From assembly GCA_009911065.1 (NCBI GenBank), contig QXWR01000001.1, forward strand, positions 124,001 to 188,000: DNA of 64,000 bases. Reading direction: 5' to 3'. The translations under genes were made by a program, and so were the position numbers. The notes beneath the pieces were generated by a model. That model did no database searches and had not been told where the DNA came from. It worked only from the letters and a program-made list of their open reading frames with translations. Shown here piece by piece: positions 16,220 to 23,313 of this stretch. Position 1 is the first letter of the stretch, and every line of letters starts with the position of its first letter. The DNA comes from Clostridiaceae bacterium. GTDB taxonomy: Bacteria > Bacillota > Clostridia > Lachnospirales > Lachnospiraceae.

Positions 16220-17251
16220 CTACAAATATTTGCTCATAATATCACGCCTTGTTTTGGGCTTCGGCGCTTCGCTCTTTTTCTTCGGCGGCTCTGATTCCGA
16301 AAGGAAATTCACATCGTTTTTCATTCTGGTTTCGTGCGTTGCCGCCAGATTTTTCTTGATCGTGTCCTTGTTTTCGGATACCTTGTTATAGATTTCGTCA
16401 AGCCGCGTTTGAGGATATGAAAGCCCGGACACACAACAAATCGTTTCTTCATCGTTGAACGTCTGGAAGTTGTCAAGCGGCGTCCCGATTGCCTTTTCAA
16501 TGTCTGCCATGCTTACATTCCCGGACATTGACGCGGTAATGTATTTAACGGCCCGATCTGCTTCCATAGGCGCGAAGGCGTTATCTTTTATAGCCTGAAT
16601 CATTCCGGCGCTGTCCTGGGCCTTCTGGCACACGACAACGGCCATTCCATGCGCTTTCAATGTTTCTTCGATTTCCGCCTTGTCAATATTCCCCTTTACG
16701 CTCTTATGTTTCGACGGGATTTCAAGAAACGCCGTGAAGGCTTCCACGAAGCCGGAATTTAAGTTCAGCTTTTCCCCGTTCGCATTGTCAAGGATAAAAC
16801 AAGCGCCCGTCCCGGAAATCTCCGTCAGTTCCGAAAAACATTCGTAAGAATTTATATGTGACTTCGGGCTTTCATCAGGCGCCGGAAGAATCGTAATCAT
16901 GCCGATCGTTTTTCCTTCGTCGATTAACAGATCCGACAACATCGGGCCAGCGCCCGAACCGGTTCCGCCGCCGCTGGCAAAGATAACAAAAATCATGCTG
17001 GCCTTGATCTTTGATTCGATTTCCGCGGCGATATTGTCGAAATCATCGACGACAAGCTGTTTCGCCTTCCTTCTGTCCTTATTGCAACCTTCGCCGCCCG
17101 TGATATGGTGTTTGAACTTCGCGTGATCCAGCGTGTCAAGATCTTCCTGGGACGTGTTCACGTAAAGGACAGAAAAGCCCTTCTGTTCAAAAAGTCTTCC
17201 AATGTTGCCGCCGGCCTGGCCGACCGCCACAAAAGCAATTTTATTTTTCAT
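16220..17251 (-). CDS. TubZ-like tubulin/FtsZ-family GTPase
   Basis: Polymerising GTPase that would pull or push DNA during partition. From ATG 17251 the protein is 343 residues. Tubulin-family motifs appear in order: the N-terminal strand and QAGGNIG loop, GGGTGSG at residues 94-100 (T4 signature), LDNANG near 155-159 (base contact), and NIDKAE at 188-193, which fits the T7 catalytic loop NxDxxE. GTPase activity is therefore predicted to be intact. The Lys/Pro-rich C-terminus (PPKKKSEAPKPKTRR) resembles TubZ tails that contact TubR. It is coupled to the upstream wHTH gene by ATGA and lies 22 bases downstream of the iteron array across that gene. PhuZ-type spindle tubulin is the alternative, but the TubR partner argues for TubZ. 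Confidence 0.88.
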   Translation of the reverse strand: MKNKIAFVAVGQAGGNIGRLFEQKGFSVLYVNTSQEDLDTLDHAKFKHHITGGEGCNKDRRKAKQLVVDDFDNIAAEIESKIKASMIFVIFASGGGTGSGAGPMLSDLLIDEGKTIGMITILPAPDESPKSHINSYECFSELTEISGTGACFILDNANGEKLNLNSGFVEAFTAFLEIPSKHKSVKGNIDKAEIEETLKAHGMAVVVCQKAQDSAGMIQAIKDNAFAPMEADRAVKYITASMSGNVSMADIEKAIGTPLDNFQTFNDEETICCVSGLSYPQTRLDEIYNKVSENKDTIKKNLAATHETRMKNDVNFLSESEPPKKKSEAPKPKTRRDIMSKYL

Positions 17252-17496
17252 TGTTTTTCCCTTTCCAGACATTCGCAACCTTCCGGCGTTATGTAAAATG
17301 TGGCGGCGCGGCCCTCTTTCAGACCGCGGCATATATAGCCGGATTGTTCAAAGTCTTTTATTTTTTTAAATATTGTGTTTTCTTTTATTCCAAATTCTTC
17401 CGCCGAAGCGATTTCACGAACCGTCATAGACGAAAGTTTGTTCGTGGCTCCTTCCTGGCGAAGAATCGAAAGAATAATAAAACCTAACCGATTCAA
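17248..17496 (-). CDS. TubR-like winged-helix DNA-binding protein
   Basis: An 82-residue wHTH protein (MTVREIASAEEFGIKENTIFKKIKDFEQSGYICRGLKEGRAATFYIT: helix-turn-helix then wing). It uses a TTG start with AAGGCGGTG four bases upstream. It directly precedes tubZ with a four-base overlap. Eight 10-bp iterons lie just upstream of its start, the expected place for an autoregulatory centromere. TubR proteins in Bacillus plasmids and the Clostridium phage c-st have this organisation. By sequence alone it could be any MarR/PadR-type regulator; context makes TubR the best reading. Confidence 0.8.
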   Translation of the reverse strand: MNRLGFIILSILRQEGATNKLSSMTVREIASAEEFGIKENTIFKKIKDFEQSGYICRGLKEGRAATFYITPEGCECLEREKQ

Positions 17497-17510
17497 GATT
17501 CACCGCCTTT

Positions 17511-17590
17511 CTAACCCTGATAAACTCTGATTTATTCTGATAAACTCTGATTAACTCTGATATTCTCTGATTTAATCGGATTTAATCGGA
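17511..17590. repeat. eight 10-bp iterons: candidate tubC centromere / tubRZ operator
   Basis: The units end at 17520, 17530, 17540, 17550, 17560, 17570, 17580 and 17590. Six end in TCTGA or CCTGA and two in TCGGA, with AT-rich spacers such as TAAAC or TTTAA. The period is exactly 10 bases, so one DNA face is contacted repeatedly. The array starts 15 bases upstream of the tubR-like start. The last two units overlap the end of the zinc-ribbon gene. Cooperative binding of TubR to such iterons is the established mechanism in type III partition systems. Confidence 0.82.
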
Positions 17591-17802
17591 AAACCACGTT
17601 CGGCCACAACTTGATCGAAGGGAATGTCGCCCAGGCGCCGATCCGCTTCGTTGCTTCCGCATACCGGACAACTGGAAGTCGCCAAGCAAGCAAGAAACAC
17701 GTGTCCGCACTTCTTACAGACCGACCGCCAGAACGGATCCGTCACTCTTGTTATTCCATCGCTATAAAATGGGTGTCTTTTCTCATATTCCCCTATTGAC
17801 AT
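17572..17802 (-). CDS. small zinc-ribbon protein
   Basis: A 76-residue protein with cysteine pairs CKKC at about 29-32 and CPVC about 12 residues further on (SSCPVCGS). The rest is unremarkable (RRLGDIPFDQVVAERG). Its stop codon lies inside the iteron array, so it is the gene immediately upstream of the partition module. No function recognised. Confidence 0.65.
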   Translation of the reverse strand: MSIGEYEKRHPFYSDGITRVTDPFWRSVCKKCGHVFLACLATSSCPVCGSNEADRRLGDIPFDQVVAERGFPIKSD

Positions 17803-17862
17803 TTTCCTTTCCAGCCCTTAATATTATTAAAGGCTTCGGCGCTTTTCGCGCGTGGCCGTTTA

Positions 17863-17902
17863 GGCGCAACGTGTCAGGGTTCCAATCTTTCCACGTTGCG
17901 CC
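17863..17902. repeat. 11-bp perfect inverted repeat between two early genes
   Basis: GGCGCAACGTG and CACGTTGCGCC flank an 18-base loop. On the minus strand it sits between a 55-residue gene and the zinc-ribbon gene, without a T-run, so it is probably an RNA-level processing or attenuation hairpin rather than a terminator. It could also be a protein-binding palindrome. Confidence 0.5.
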
Positions 17903-17909
17903 GCTTTTA

Positions 17910-18077
17910 TTATGCCGAATTTTTCTGAACCGGTCTTTCTGTCATAATGCCGATCGTCATAGCGCCCAGGGCGCCGGACAACGCTTCGTCAAGGTCTTTA
18001 GCTGTCTTTATTCCGAAGCCTTTCAGAATATCTTTCAGGCGCTCCGCCTTGCTGGCCGTGTTCTGGCTCTCTTTCAT
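17910..18077 (-). CDS. hypothetical 55-residue phage protein
   Basis: MKESQNTASKAERLKDIL... ending RPVQKNSA. It has a strong AAAGGCGGTGAA ribosome site five bases before ATG 18077. It is a helical, mostly soluble small protein with the segment ALSGALGAMTIGIMT. No family recognised. It was too short for standard length filters. Confidence 0.6.
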   Translation of the reverse strand: MKESQNTASKAERLKDILKGFGIKTAKDLDEALSGALGAMTIGIMTERPVQKNSA

Positions 18078-18092
18078 CGCTTCACCGCCTTT

Positions 18093-18599
18093 CTAGTAAT
18101 AGCTTAATTCCTTTGAAACGTGGAACCATTCGCGGCCGGTTCCGTACTTCCAATCGACGCGAAGAAATTCCGTTTCGCGCCTGGAATCAACTTTGTTTTC
18201 AGTTCCTTCTTCGTAGAAGAATTTTTTCCACTTTTTCGTTTTGCCGTTCGCCTTCACAATCAGATATTCCCGGCCCAGTTCTTCGCGGTAATTTCTTTGA
18301 TCTTCTTCACACCATGTTTCGGCGCTTAAAAGACTGATTTCCCGTACATAGTGGACGGAATACGGAAACATTGTAATTCTTGTGTTCATGCCGACACTGT
18401 TCAAGTGTTTCAGGACATAGGCGACGAAGGTTTCCTTCTGTTCTTCCGTCAAATCTTCATAGCCGGTTGTTTCCAGAATGTCGAAGCCGTGAATGACTTT
18501 AATATCATTGACCGTCTGCAAGCGGTAGTCAGTGCGCCCCGTGGCTTCGTATAAGGCGCATACTTCCTTGTATGAAGTGCGGTTCGTTGCTTTTCTCAT
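18093..18599 (-). CDS. hypothetical phage protein
   Basis: A 168-residue protein (MRKATNRTSYKEVCALYEATG...) with an aromatic, charged C-terminus (VDWKYGTGREWFHVSKELSYY). No family recognised. It is separated from the next early gene by 67 bases holding two small hairpins. Confidence 0.65.
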   Translation of the reverse strand: MRKATNRTSYKEVCALYEATGRTDYRLQTVNDIKVIHGFDILETTGYEDLTEEQKETFVAYVLKHLNSVGMNTRITMFPYSVHYVREISLLSAETWCEEDQRNYREELGREYLIVKANGKTKKWKKFFYEEGTENKVDSRRETEFLRVDWKYGTGREWFHVSKELSYY

Positions 18600-18613
18600 G
18601 GTTCCACCTTTCC

Positions 18614-18650
18614 GGCCCTTCCTGGGCCTATTAGCCGCCCTATCGGGCGG
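18614..18650. repeat. two adjacent GC-rich hairpins in an early leader
   Basis: GGCCC..GGGCC (18614-18628) and CCGCCC..GGGCGG (18635-18650) lie between the C-type-lectin-like gene and the 168-residue gene. On the minus strand they precede the ribosome site of the latter, so they may modulate its translation. There is no T-run. Confidence 0.4.
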
Positions 18651-18666
18651 ATATACAGATTTACAG

Positions 18667-19623
18667 TTATCGGATCACAGGTTCCCCCAATAAAGCGGAA
18701 AAGAAGCCGAGGGTCGTGTCCACGTACGACCGGACGTAGTGCAAAGACAACGCGGAAGGCCCAGAAACCGACGTGTAGTCGTAACCGGCGCCGACATAAC
18801 AGACACATTCTTCCAGTTCAGGATCCGCGGCCAGCCATTCGCGGCTTTCTTCCATGTTGTCAGTGACGATCCCTAAATCCTTCAAAATCTCCGGCACGTT
18901 TACAAGGTCAACTTCGACATTCCGTCTTTCGTCCCAGTCATATTCCGATACTTCGTCCGTGGTAATCTTCAAACCGTCGCCGTCGGATCCGATTCTTACC
19001 GGAAGGCCGTCAATCATAATCTGTAAAAATTCCTTGCTATCCGCCGACAAGTCAGCGTCAGGCGCCGCGGCGTCATTGTCCTTCATGTATTCCAGGACGC
19101 CATTTTTCAGGCGAAGGCCGGCGACGGTCTTCCAGACAAGGCCGACAACATCGGCGATCCCGGTTTCCTTGTCGCCATTATGGAACCAGGACGCCGGGCC
19201 GGAACCGGTCAGCGTCAGGCCATAATTCCCCTTGATTCCGCGTTCGCTGGCGTCTTCGTGGGAACTTCCGAAAGAAGTATTCCCGTGAAGCCCTTCGATC
19301 GCCCGGTCAACTATGTACCGCCATTCACGGATAGTCAGCAAGTGCCACTTTTCGCCCTTCGCCTTACAAGCGGCGATCATTTCGTCCATATCCAGGGAAA
19401 CGGCCGGATTCATAAAGGGAAGGCTTACCGCGTGACCGTCCATAACGGAATTGACGAAACGGGAAAGATAAACAGAATCGTATTCCTGGCCCTTGACAAT
19501 AAAAATCGGATCCGCTTCTTCCTTCGACGGCGCCGTGTTTTCAAGTTTCAACATCATAGACGGGAACCCGTCTTTGTCGTAGATAACGACCGGCGTTTCT
19601 TTTACAAATTTGTGTTCTTTCAT
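18667..19623 (-). CDS. phage protein with possible C-type-lectin/SUMF1-like fold
   Basis: A 318-residue protein. The first ~60 residues are beta-rich (VIYDKDGFPSMMLKLEN). The centre resembles the formylglycine-enzyme/C-type-lectin fold (LTIREWRYIVDRAIEGLHGN, then TLTGSGPASWFHNGD, VVGLVWKTVAGLRL). The end (SALSLHYVRSYVDTTLGFFSAL) resembles the final strands of lectin-fold proteins used as variable targets. It lies in the early region, not with tail genes, so a receptor-binding role is not implied. The ribosome site is AAAGGAAA. The fold is my inference from pattern. Confidence 0.5.
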   Translation of the reverse strand: MKEHKFVKETPVVIYDKDGFPSMMLKLENTAPSKEEADPIFIVKGQEYDSVYLSRFVNSVMDGHAVSLPFMNPAVSLDMDEMIAACKAKGEKWHLLTIREWRYIVDRAIEGLHGNTSFGSSHEDASERGIKGNYGLTLTGSGPASWFHNGDKETGIADVVGLVWKTVAGLRLKNGVLEYMKDNDAAAPDADLSADSKEFLQIMIDGLPVRIGSDGDGLKITTDEVSEYDWDERRNVEVDLVNVPEILKDLGIVTDNMEESREWLAADPELEECVCYVGAGYDYTSVSGPSALSLHYVRSYVDTTLGFFSALLGEPVIR

Positions 19624-19652
19624 GTGCTTATTTCCTTTCTTTGATTGATTTA

Positions 19653-20087
19653 TTAAATCATTCCCAGCTTAACGCCCAACTGGACGCAACCAAGAATAAT
19701 AGTTTCCAAATCGCGGCCGGCACAATTCGCCATGATGAAGGACAAGACGCTTTCTCCGTTTTCTTCTTCCTTGATTTCACAGAAGAAGCCCTTGTCAATG
19801 ATCCGTTGTGTGCCATCGCTATAATTAACGATGAAGTTTTCAACTTCCGGTTCCTGGCCGTCAGAACCTTCTTTCTTTTCTGCCGGCGGCGCCTGGCCGG
19901 TTAATCGTGCATATTCGCGGAATAACCGGTTTACAACGCAATTTTCACAACCGCCTTCGGCTCCGGTAGGATCATTAAAGCAACAACCGCAACCGTCGAA
20001 ATCATCAGCGCCGCCTTCCCGGTCAATCGTGCATAATTCAGCCGGAACCATTTCGCCCAAAAATTCAACCATTTTTATTTTTTCCAT
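19653..20087 (-). CDS. hypothetical cysteine-rich phage protein
   Basis: A 144-residue acidic protein with an N-terminal cysteine cluster (CGCCFNDPTGAEGGCENC at about residues 33-50) that could bind zinc or an iron-sulfur cluster. The C-terminus is more hydrophobic (LETIILGCVQLGVKLGM). No family recognised. The gap to the next gene is three bases. Confidence 0.6.
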   Translation of the reverse strand: MEKIKMVEFLGEMVPAELCTIDREGGADDFDGCGCCFNDPTGAEGGCENCVVNRLFREYARLTGQAPPAEKKEGSDGQEPEVENFIVNYSDGTQRIIDKGFFCEIKEEENGESVLSFIMANCAGRDLETIILGCVQLGVKLGMI

Positions 20088-20090
20088 GTT

Positions 20091-20948
20091 TCACCCTACT
20101 TTCACGCCGCGCCGGCGAAGTTCGTTCATAAGTTCCTTCGTCTTCGTGTCTTCGATTGCCTGGCGCCGCTTCTGGTACGCTTCCGGGATCCGCGGCCGGG
20201 CCTGGCGCCGCCGGTTGTCTTCCGGCTTTAAGTCGAATAATTCAAACGACGCCACGTTCTTAACCGTGAACCGGTCAACGATAACCCACCACATATTATT
20301 GATATTGTGATAGACGCGGCCGCGGTAAAGACGCCCGTTCCAAGCCCTGAAATACTTTATATCGCCATTGTGAAGCGTCAGCCCTTCCCGATCGCGTCCG
20401 TTATATGCTTCTTGCGTCTGGCCGTCCAGATCAGACAGAAGAAAATTTGTGTCCGTTTGTTCATGGTGCCATTCTTCCGCATATCTGGCCTTGATCCATT
20501 CTTCCGCAAGCCGCGGACTCTGTTTCGTGTCGTCTTCCAGGTCTTCAACGGATTTCAGAAGGGCGATGATCTTATCCCGGTACTTTATAAACCGAAGGCG
20601 GATCATGTAGGGCATTTTCTGAAATTTATCGAAATCATATCTTCCGCCGTTCTGGTTCTCTATGACGATATTCTGAAAGAATATGATTTCAAATCCAGCC
20701 GGGTAACGGTGCGCGTAAAGTTCCAGATCGCCGCGACGGCCTATGTAATAATCGTCCCTGATACACTTTGCGACTTCGGCGTCGTTTTCGATCGTGAATC
20801 CTTCAGCGCGAAGCATATTGAAGATTCGATGAAGCGTTCCGAAATGCGGATATTTGAACCGCCAGGAATCAGCGCCCTTCGGCACCTTTACGGTATTATT
20901 CCGATAATAAATAGTAGTGTCATGGATTCGATAATTGTTTTTATTCAT
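20091..20948 (-). CDS. hypothetical phage protein
   Basis: A 285-residue protein starting MNKNNYRIHDTTIYYRNN. A central alpha/beta segment (YAHRYPAGFEIIFFQNIVIEN) is followed by a very charged C-terminus (RRRQARPRIPEAYQKRRQAIEDTKTK). No enzyme motif seen. It is the second gene behind the early promoter and has a GGAAGAAAGGA ribosome site. Confidence 0.65.
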   Translation of the reverse strand: MNKNNYRIHDTTIYYRNNTVKVPKGADSWRFKYPHFGTLHRIFNMLRAEGFTIENDAEVAKCIRDDYYIGRRGDLELYAHRYPAGFEIIFFQNIVIENQNGGRYDFDKFQKMPYMIRLRFIKYRDKIIALLKSVEDLEDDTKQSPRLAEEWIKARYAEEWHHEQTDTNFLLSDLDGQTQEAYNGRDREGLTLHNGDIKYFRAWNGRLYRGRVYHNINNMWWVIVDRFTVKNVASFELFDLKPEDNRRRQARPRIPEAYQKRRQAIEDTKTKELMNELRRRGVKVG

Positions 20949-21079
20949 TTTCCTTTCTTCCTTTTTGCTTATTTCCAGTTACATTTTCGCTATTCAGTTT
21001 TCAATGTGCGCTTATTTCCAAAATCAGCCGCCGATTGCAGTCGGTTTCCTGGGCTGTATTCTTAACGTCCGGCCCGTGA

Positions 21080-21250
21080 TTATCGGGCCGCGACGGTTGC
21101 CGGCTTCTCCTGTAAATCCATTCCGATCAAGATTCCCTTGACAAGAATCTTCTTTTCAGGGGAAAGCGACATCAGGGAACGAATGAACCTTCTGTCTTCT
21201 TCATGGACGGTTGTAACGTTCGTTTCCTTAATAGCCATTTTGTCAGCCAT
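21080..21250 (-). CDS. small Cro/early-regulator-position protein
   Basis: A 56-residue protein (MADKMAIKETNVTTVHEED..., ending EKPATVAAR). It is the first gene transcribed from the early promoter, where phages often encode Cro, but no helix-turn-helix is obvious. The segment SLSPEKKILVKGILIGMDL matches a short pattern seen at the ends of small regulators. The AAAGGGGG ribosome site lies five bases after a perfectly placed leader. A GGCCCG hairpin covers its stop. Confidence 0.6.
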   Translation of the reverse strand: MADKMAIKETNVTTVHEEDRRFIRSLMSLSPEKKILVKGILIGMDLQEKPATVAAR

Positions 21251-21289
21251 TCAAAGGCCCCCTTTCTTTTGGTTTGTCAACAAGTTTTT

Positions 21290-21379
21290 GCTAACTTGTA
21301 AGCATATAATAGCACTGAAAATATTACTTGTCAACACTTTTTCAGAAATTATCAAAATATTTTTGTTGACAAGTAAGCA
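21290..21379. promoter_or_regulatory. repeated operators in the immunity region
   Basis: TTGACAAGTAA occurs in opposite orientations over both -35 boxes (plus strand 21366-21376; minus strand reading from 21334). A related palindrome GCTAACTTGTAAGC lies at 21290-21303, and GTTTGTCAACAAG lies at 21272-21284. These are the expected binding sites for the CI-type repressor, placed so that binding blocks the early promoter and its own. Confidence 0.7.
21306..21334 (-). promoter_or_regulatory. early (lytic) promoter
   Basis: Minus strand TTGACA (21329-21334), a 17-base spacer and TATTAT (21306-21311). It drives the long leftward early operon starting with the 56-residue gene. The -35 box lies inside an operator. 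Confidence 0.75.
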
Positions 21380-21394
21380 TTTAGGCGTTATGAT
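21366..21394 (+). promoter_or_regulatory. repressor promoter
   Basis: TTGACA (21366-21371), a 17-base spacer and TATGAT (21389-21394), followed by the AGAAGGTGATC ribosome site of the repressor gene. The -35 box overlaps an operator, so autoregulation is likely. Confidence 0.75.
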
Positions 21395-21417
21395 AATGTC
21401 AGAAAGAAGGTGATCCA

Positions 21418-21870
21418 ATGAACGGAAGAATTAAAGAACTTCGTGAAACATTGAAGTTAAGCCAGTCAGACTTTGCGGATATGTTAAATTTAAAACGAAA
21501 TTCTATTTCTTTGATCGAAGTCGGAAAGCGAAATCCTTCCGATAGGACAATATTAGATATATGTCAAAAGTTCAGTGTATCGGAAGACTGGCTCCGAACC
21601 GGCGCCGGGGAAATGTTTTCAAAAACGCCTTCCGGCACTATGGAACAATTAAAGAAGGAATTTGACCTTGACGATTTTAGTTTTAATCTGGTGTATGAAT
21701 ATCTAAAACTTGCCCCAGCACAACGGGAAAAGGTTCGTGATTTCTTCTATCGTGTGATTGATTCGGAAGAAAACATTGACTACATAGCGGAAGCCCCCAG
21801 GACGCCCGGCGACCTGGAAAAGCAATTTCCGCCGGCAAAGAAGCCAGACGAAGGAACAAAAACCGGTTAG
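21418..21870 (+). CDS. CI-type prophage repressor, XRE family
   Basis: Keeps the prophage silent by binding the divergent promoter region. The 150-residue protein has a classical XRE helix-turn-helix at residues 4-60 (RIKELRETLKLSQSDFADML, RNSISLIEVGKRNPSDRTILDIC, SEDWLRTG). A short dimerisation region follows (FNLVYEYLKLAPAQREKVRDFFYRVI). No S24/LexA-type self-cleavage domain is visible, so induction must use another route, such as an antirepressor. Confidence 0.92.
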   Translation: MNGRIKELRETLKLSQSDFADMLNLKRNSISLIEVGKRNPSDRTILDICQKFSVSEDWLRTGAGEMFSKTPSGTMEQLKKEFDLDDFSFNLVYEYLKLAPAQREKVRDFFYRVIDSEENIDYIAEAPRTPGDLEKQFPPAKKPDEGTKTG

Positions 21871-21902
21871 GCGTTAAAATACGCCCGACCGCGTGTTTTA
21901 AT

Positions 21903-22028
21903 CTACCAGATTAAAAGATATAGTTTGGTTTTTCCTTCAAAGTTCAAATTGTAGTATATTTTTCTGTAAGACGCATAACACAACGCGAAGACTTTCCTTC
22001 GGTGATAATAAATATAATGTCTTTCCAT
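21903..22028 (-). CDS. possible 41-residue protein opposite the repressor
   Basis: MERHYIYYHRRKVFALCYAS..., basic and tyrosine-rich. A good GGAAAGGTGGCG ribosome site lies before ATG 22028, and TATAAT-like sequence lies about 35 bases further upstream. It converges on the repressor gene. It may be a real small regulator, or chance; codon evidence is too short to decide. Confidence 0.4.
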   Translation of the reverse strand: MERHYIYYHRRKVFALCYASYRKIYYNLNFEGKTKLYLLIW

Positions 22029-22116
22029 AATATCGCCACCTTTCCAGGGCCGGGCGCAAGTTATATTATATAGTCACTGGAAAATCTTACCCGAATTATT
22101 CAGAAAGGGGGAAGGA

Positions 22117-22488
22117 ATGAAAATCTTAATTGTGGCCCTGGCGCTTTTCTTCGGCGTGTGGGCCTGGAAAATCAGAATTTATTTGAAGTGGGAACGGAAG
22201 AAGAAAGAAAATGTCCGGCCGTTTTACCGCTGGGCCGAAAGTGTTCATCGGGAATCGGAACAAATAGAGCGCCGGCGCCAGGCGTCCGAAGAATCGTTTT
22301 TTATCCAGTACCAGGACAAAGAAAAGGGCCTTGCAAGGATCCGCGGCGCCAGCGATCCGGCCGTGTACTGGTGCAACCTGGGAATGTGCCAGTGTGAAGA
22401 ATTTAAAAAGACACATAAACCATGTAAACATATTTATAAAATCGCCCTTGACAAAGGATTGATTAAAAAGGAAGGGGGCTTGCTATGA
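22117..22488 (+). CDS. membrane-anchored SWIM zinc-finger protein
   Basis: A 123-residue protein with one N-terminal membrane segment (ILIVALALFFGVWAW), a charged helix, and a C-terminal SWIM motif CxCx(n)CxH (MCQCEEFKKTHKPCKHIYKIA). SWIM domains bind DNA or protein. Its location in the lysogeny segment, on the same strand as the repressor and integrase, suggests expression in the lysogen. The next gene overlaps by four bases. Confidence 0.75.
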   Translation: MKILIVALALFFGVWAWKIRIYLKWERKKKENVRPFYRWAESVHRESEQIERRRQASEESFFIQYQDKEKGLARIRGASDPAVYWCNLGMCQCEEFKKTHKPCKHIYKIALDKGLIKKEGGLL

Positions 22489-23144
22489 AATTATTTTCTA
22501 TGTTCAAAAAAAGTGCGGAAGTGACGCCGCAATTTAATGACAATATGAATTATATGATTTTTGAAGGTGAAGGAATTTATTCTAAAACTGGAAGAAAAAG
22601 AAAAATTCATATTGAAGCATTTTCTGAATCAGAAGCCATCGAAACGCTGGCGGCCGAATACAATCCCGAAACAATATCTATTTCGCGTGTTCCTTTTGAA
22701 TCGCCTTCGGAAGATCAAATTTCGGCCATGCGAAAACATGGAAATAAAATTCCGAAAAATGCTTGTAAAATTGACATTACTTTCTATATGCACAAAATAA
22801 TTGAACATCAGCACGATCCGGGAAAACAGTTGACAGAGTTTGCCACAAAACAAAAGGTCAAATTTTCATACTTCACCGGTGAAAAATCGTTGTATGATTG
22901 CATATGGACGCAATTTTCAGAAATAGATAAAGCGGCTTTCTATATTTTGTGTGTAAAGAAAGACAAAACCGGAAAATGGAATTTCGACCGCTTCGATCAG
23001 TATGAGGAAGCGGCAAAAGAAATTTTAAAAGACGAAAGGTTTATGAACTCTTTCAAGCGATATATAAATTCTGGATTTTATGGTTTTACAGAAGAAGCAA
23101 CAAGTCGAAGCACAAATTGTTATAAAATAGCATTGACAATATAA
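22485..23144 (+). CDS. hypothetical phage protein, lysogeny segment
   Basis: A 219-residue protein. The section PSEDQISAMRKHGNKIPKNACKIDITFYM resembles short SAP-like helix pairs found in several phage and nuclease-associated proteins. The remainder (FSYFTGEKSLYDCIWTQFSEIDKAAFYILCV) is unfamiliar. It is coupled to the SWIM gene. Base composition is noticeably more AT-rich than the neighbouring phage genes, suggesting separate acquisition. Confidence 0.6.
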   Translation: MKLFSMFKKSAEVTPQFNDNMNYMIFEGEGIYSKTGRKRKIHIEAFSESEAIETLAAEYNPETISISRVPFESPSEDQISAMRKHGNKIPKNACKIDITFYMHKIIEHQHDPGKQLTEFATKQKVKFSYFTGEKSLYDCIWTQFSEIDKAAFYILCVKKDKTGKWNFDRFDQYEEAAKEILKDERFMNSFKRYINSGFYGFTEEATSRSTNCYKIALTI

Positions 23145-23242
23145 AATATCCGGCCGACGTCTGCAAACGCCAGCCGGACTAATACCAGGCAACCGACAAG
23201 CGGCTTCTGATATATGGAAATAAGCAATCCTATTATATCATT

Positions 23243-23275
23243 GAAAGCCGCAAAAATCAACGGGCTTTCTTTTTT
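23243..23275 (+). terminator. rho-independent terminator before the integrase gene
   Basis: GAAAGCC (23243-23249) pairs with GGCTTTC (23263-23269), followed by TTTTTT. It ends the SWIM/219-residue transcript, so the integrase gene is insulated from the repressor operon. Confidence 0.8.
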
Positions 23276-23313
23276 GCGCCCTTTTTCCGGTCTGCCTGGG
23301 GAAAGGGGACGTT

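Noticed and set aside
17511..17590. CRISPR-like repeat array
   Set aside because: The period is 10 bases with no spacers of 30 bases or more; it is an iteron array.
18596..18808. 70-residue frame on the minus strand
   Set aside because: It overlaps the end of the 318-residue gene in another frame and is arginine/cysteine-rich shadow sequence.
18667..19623. Diversity-generating retroelement target
   Set aside because: No reverse transcriptase or template repeat is present in the window; kept only as a fold suggestion.
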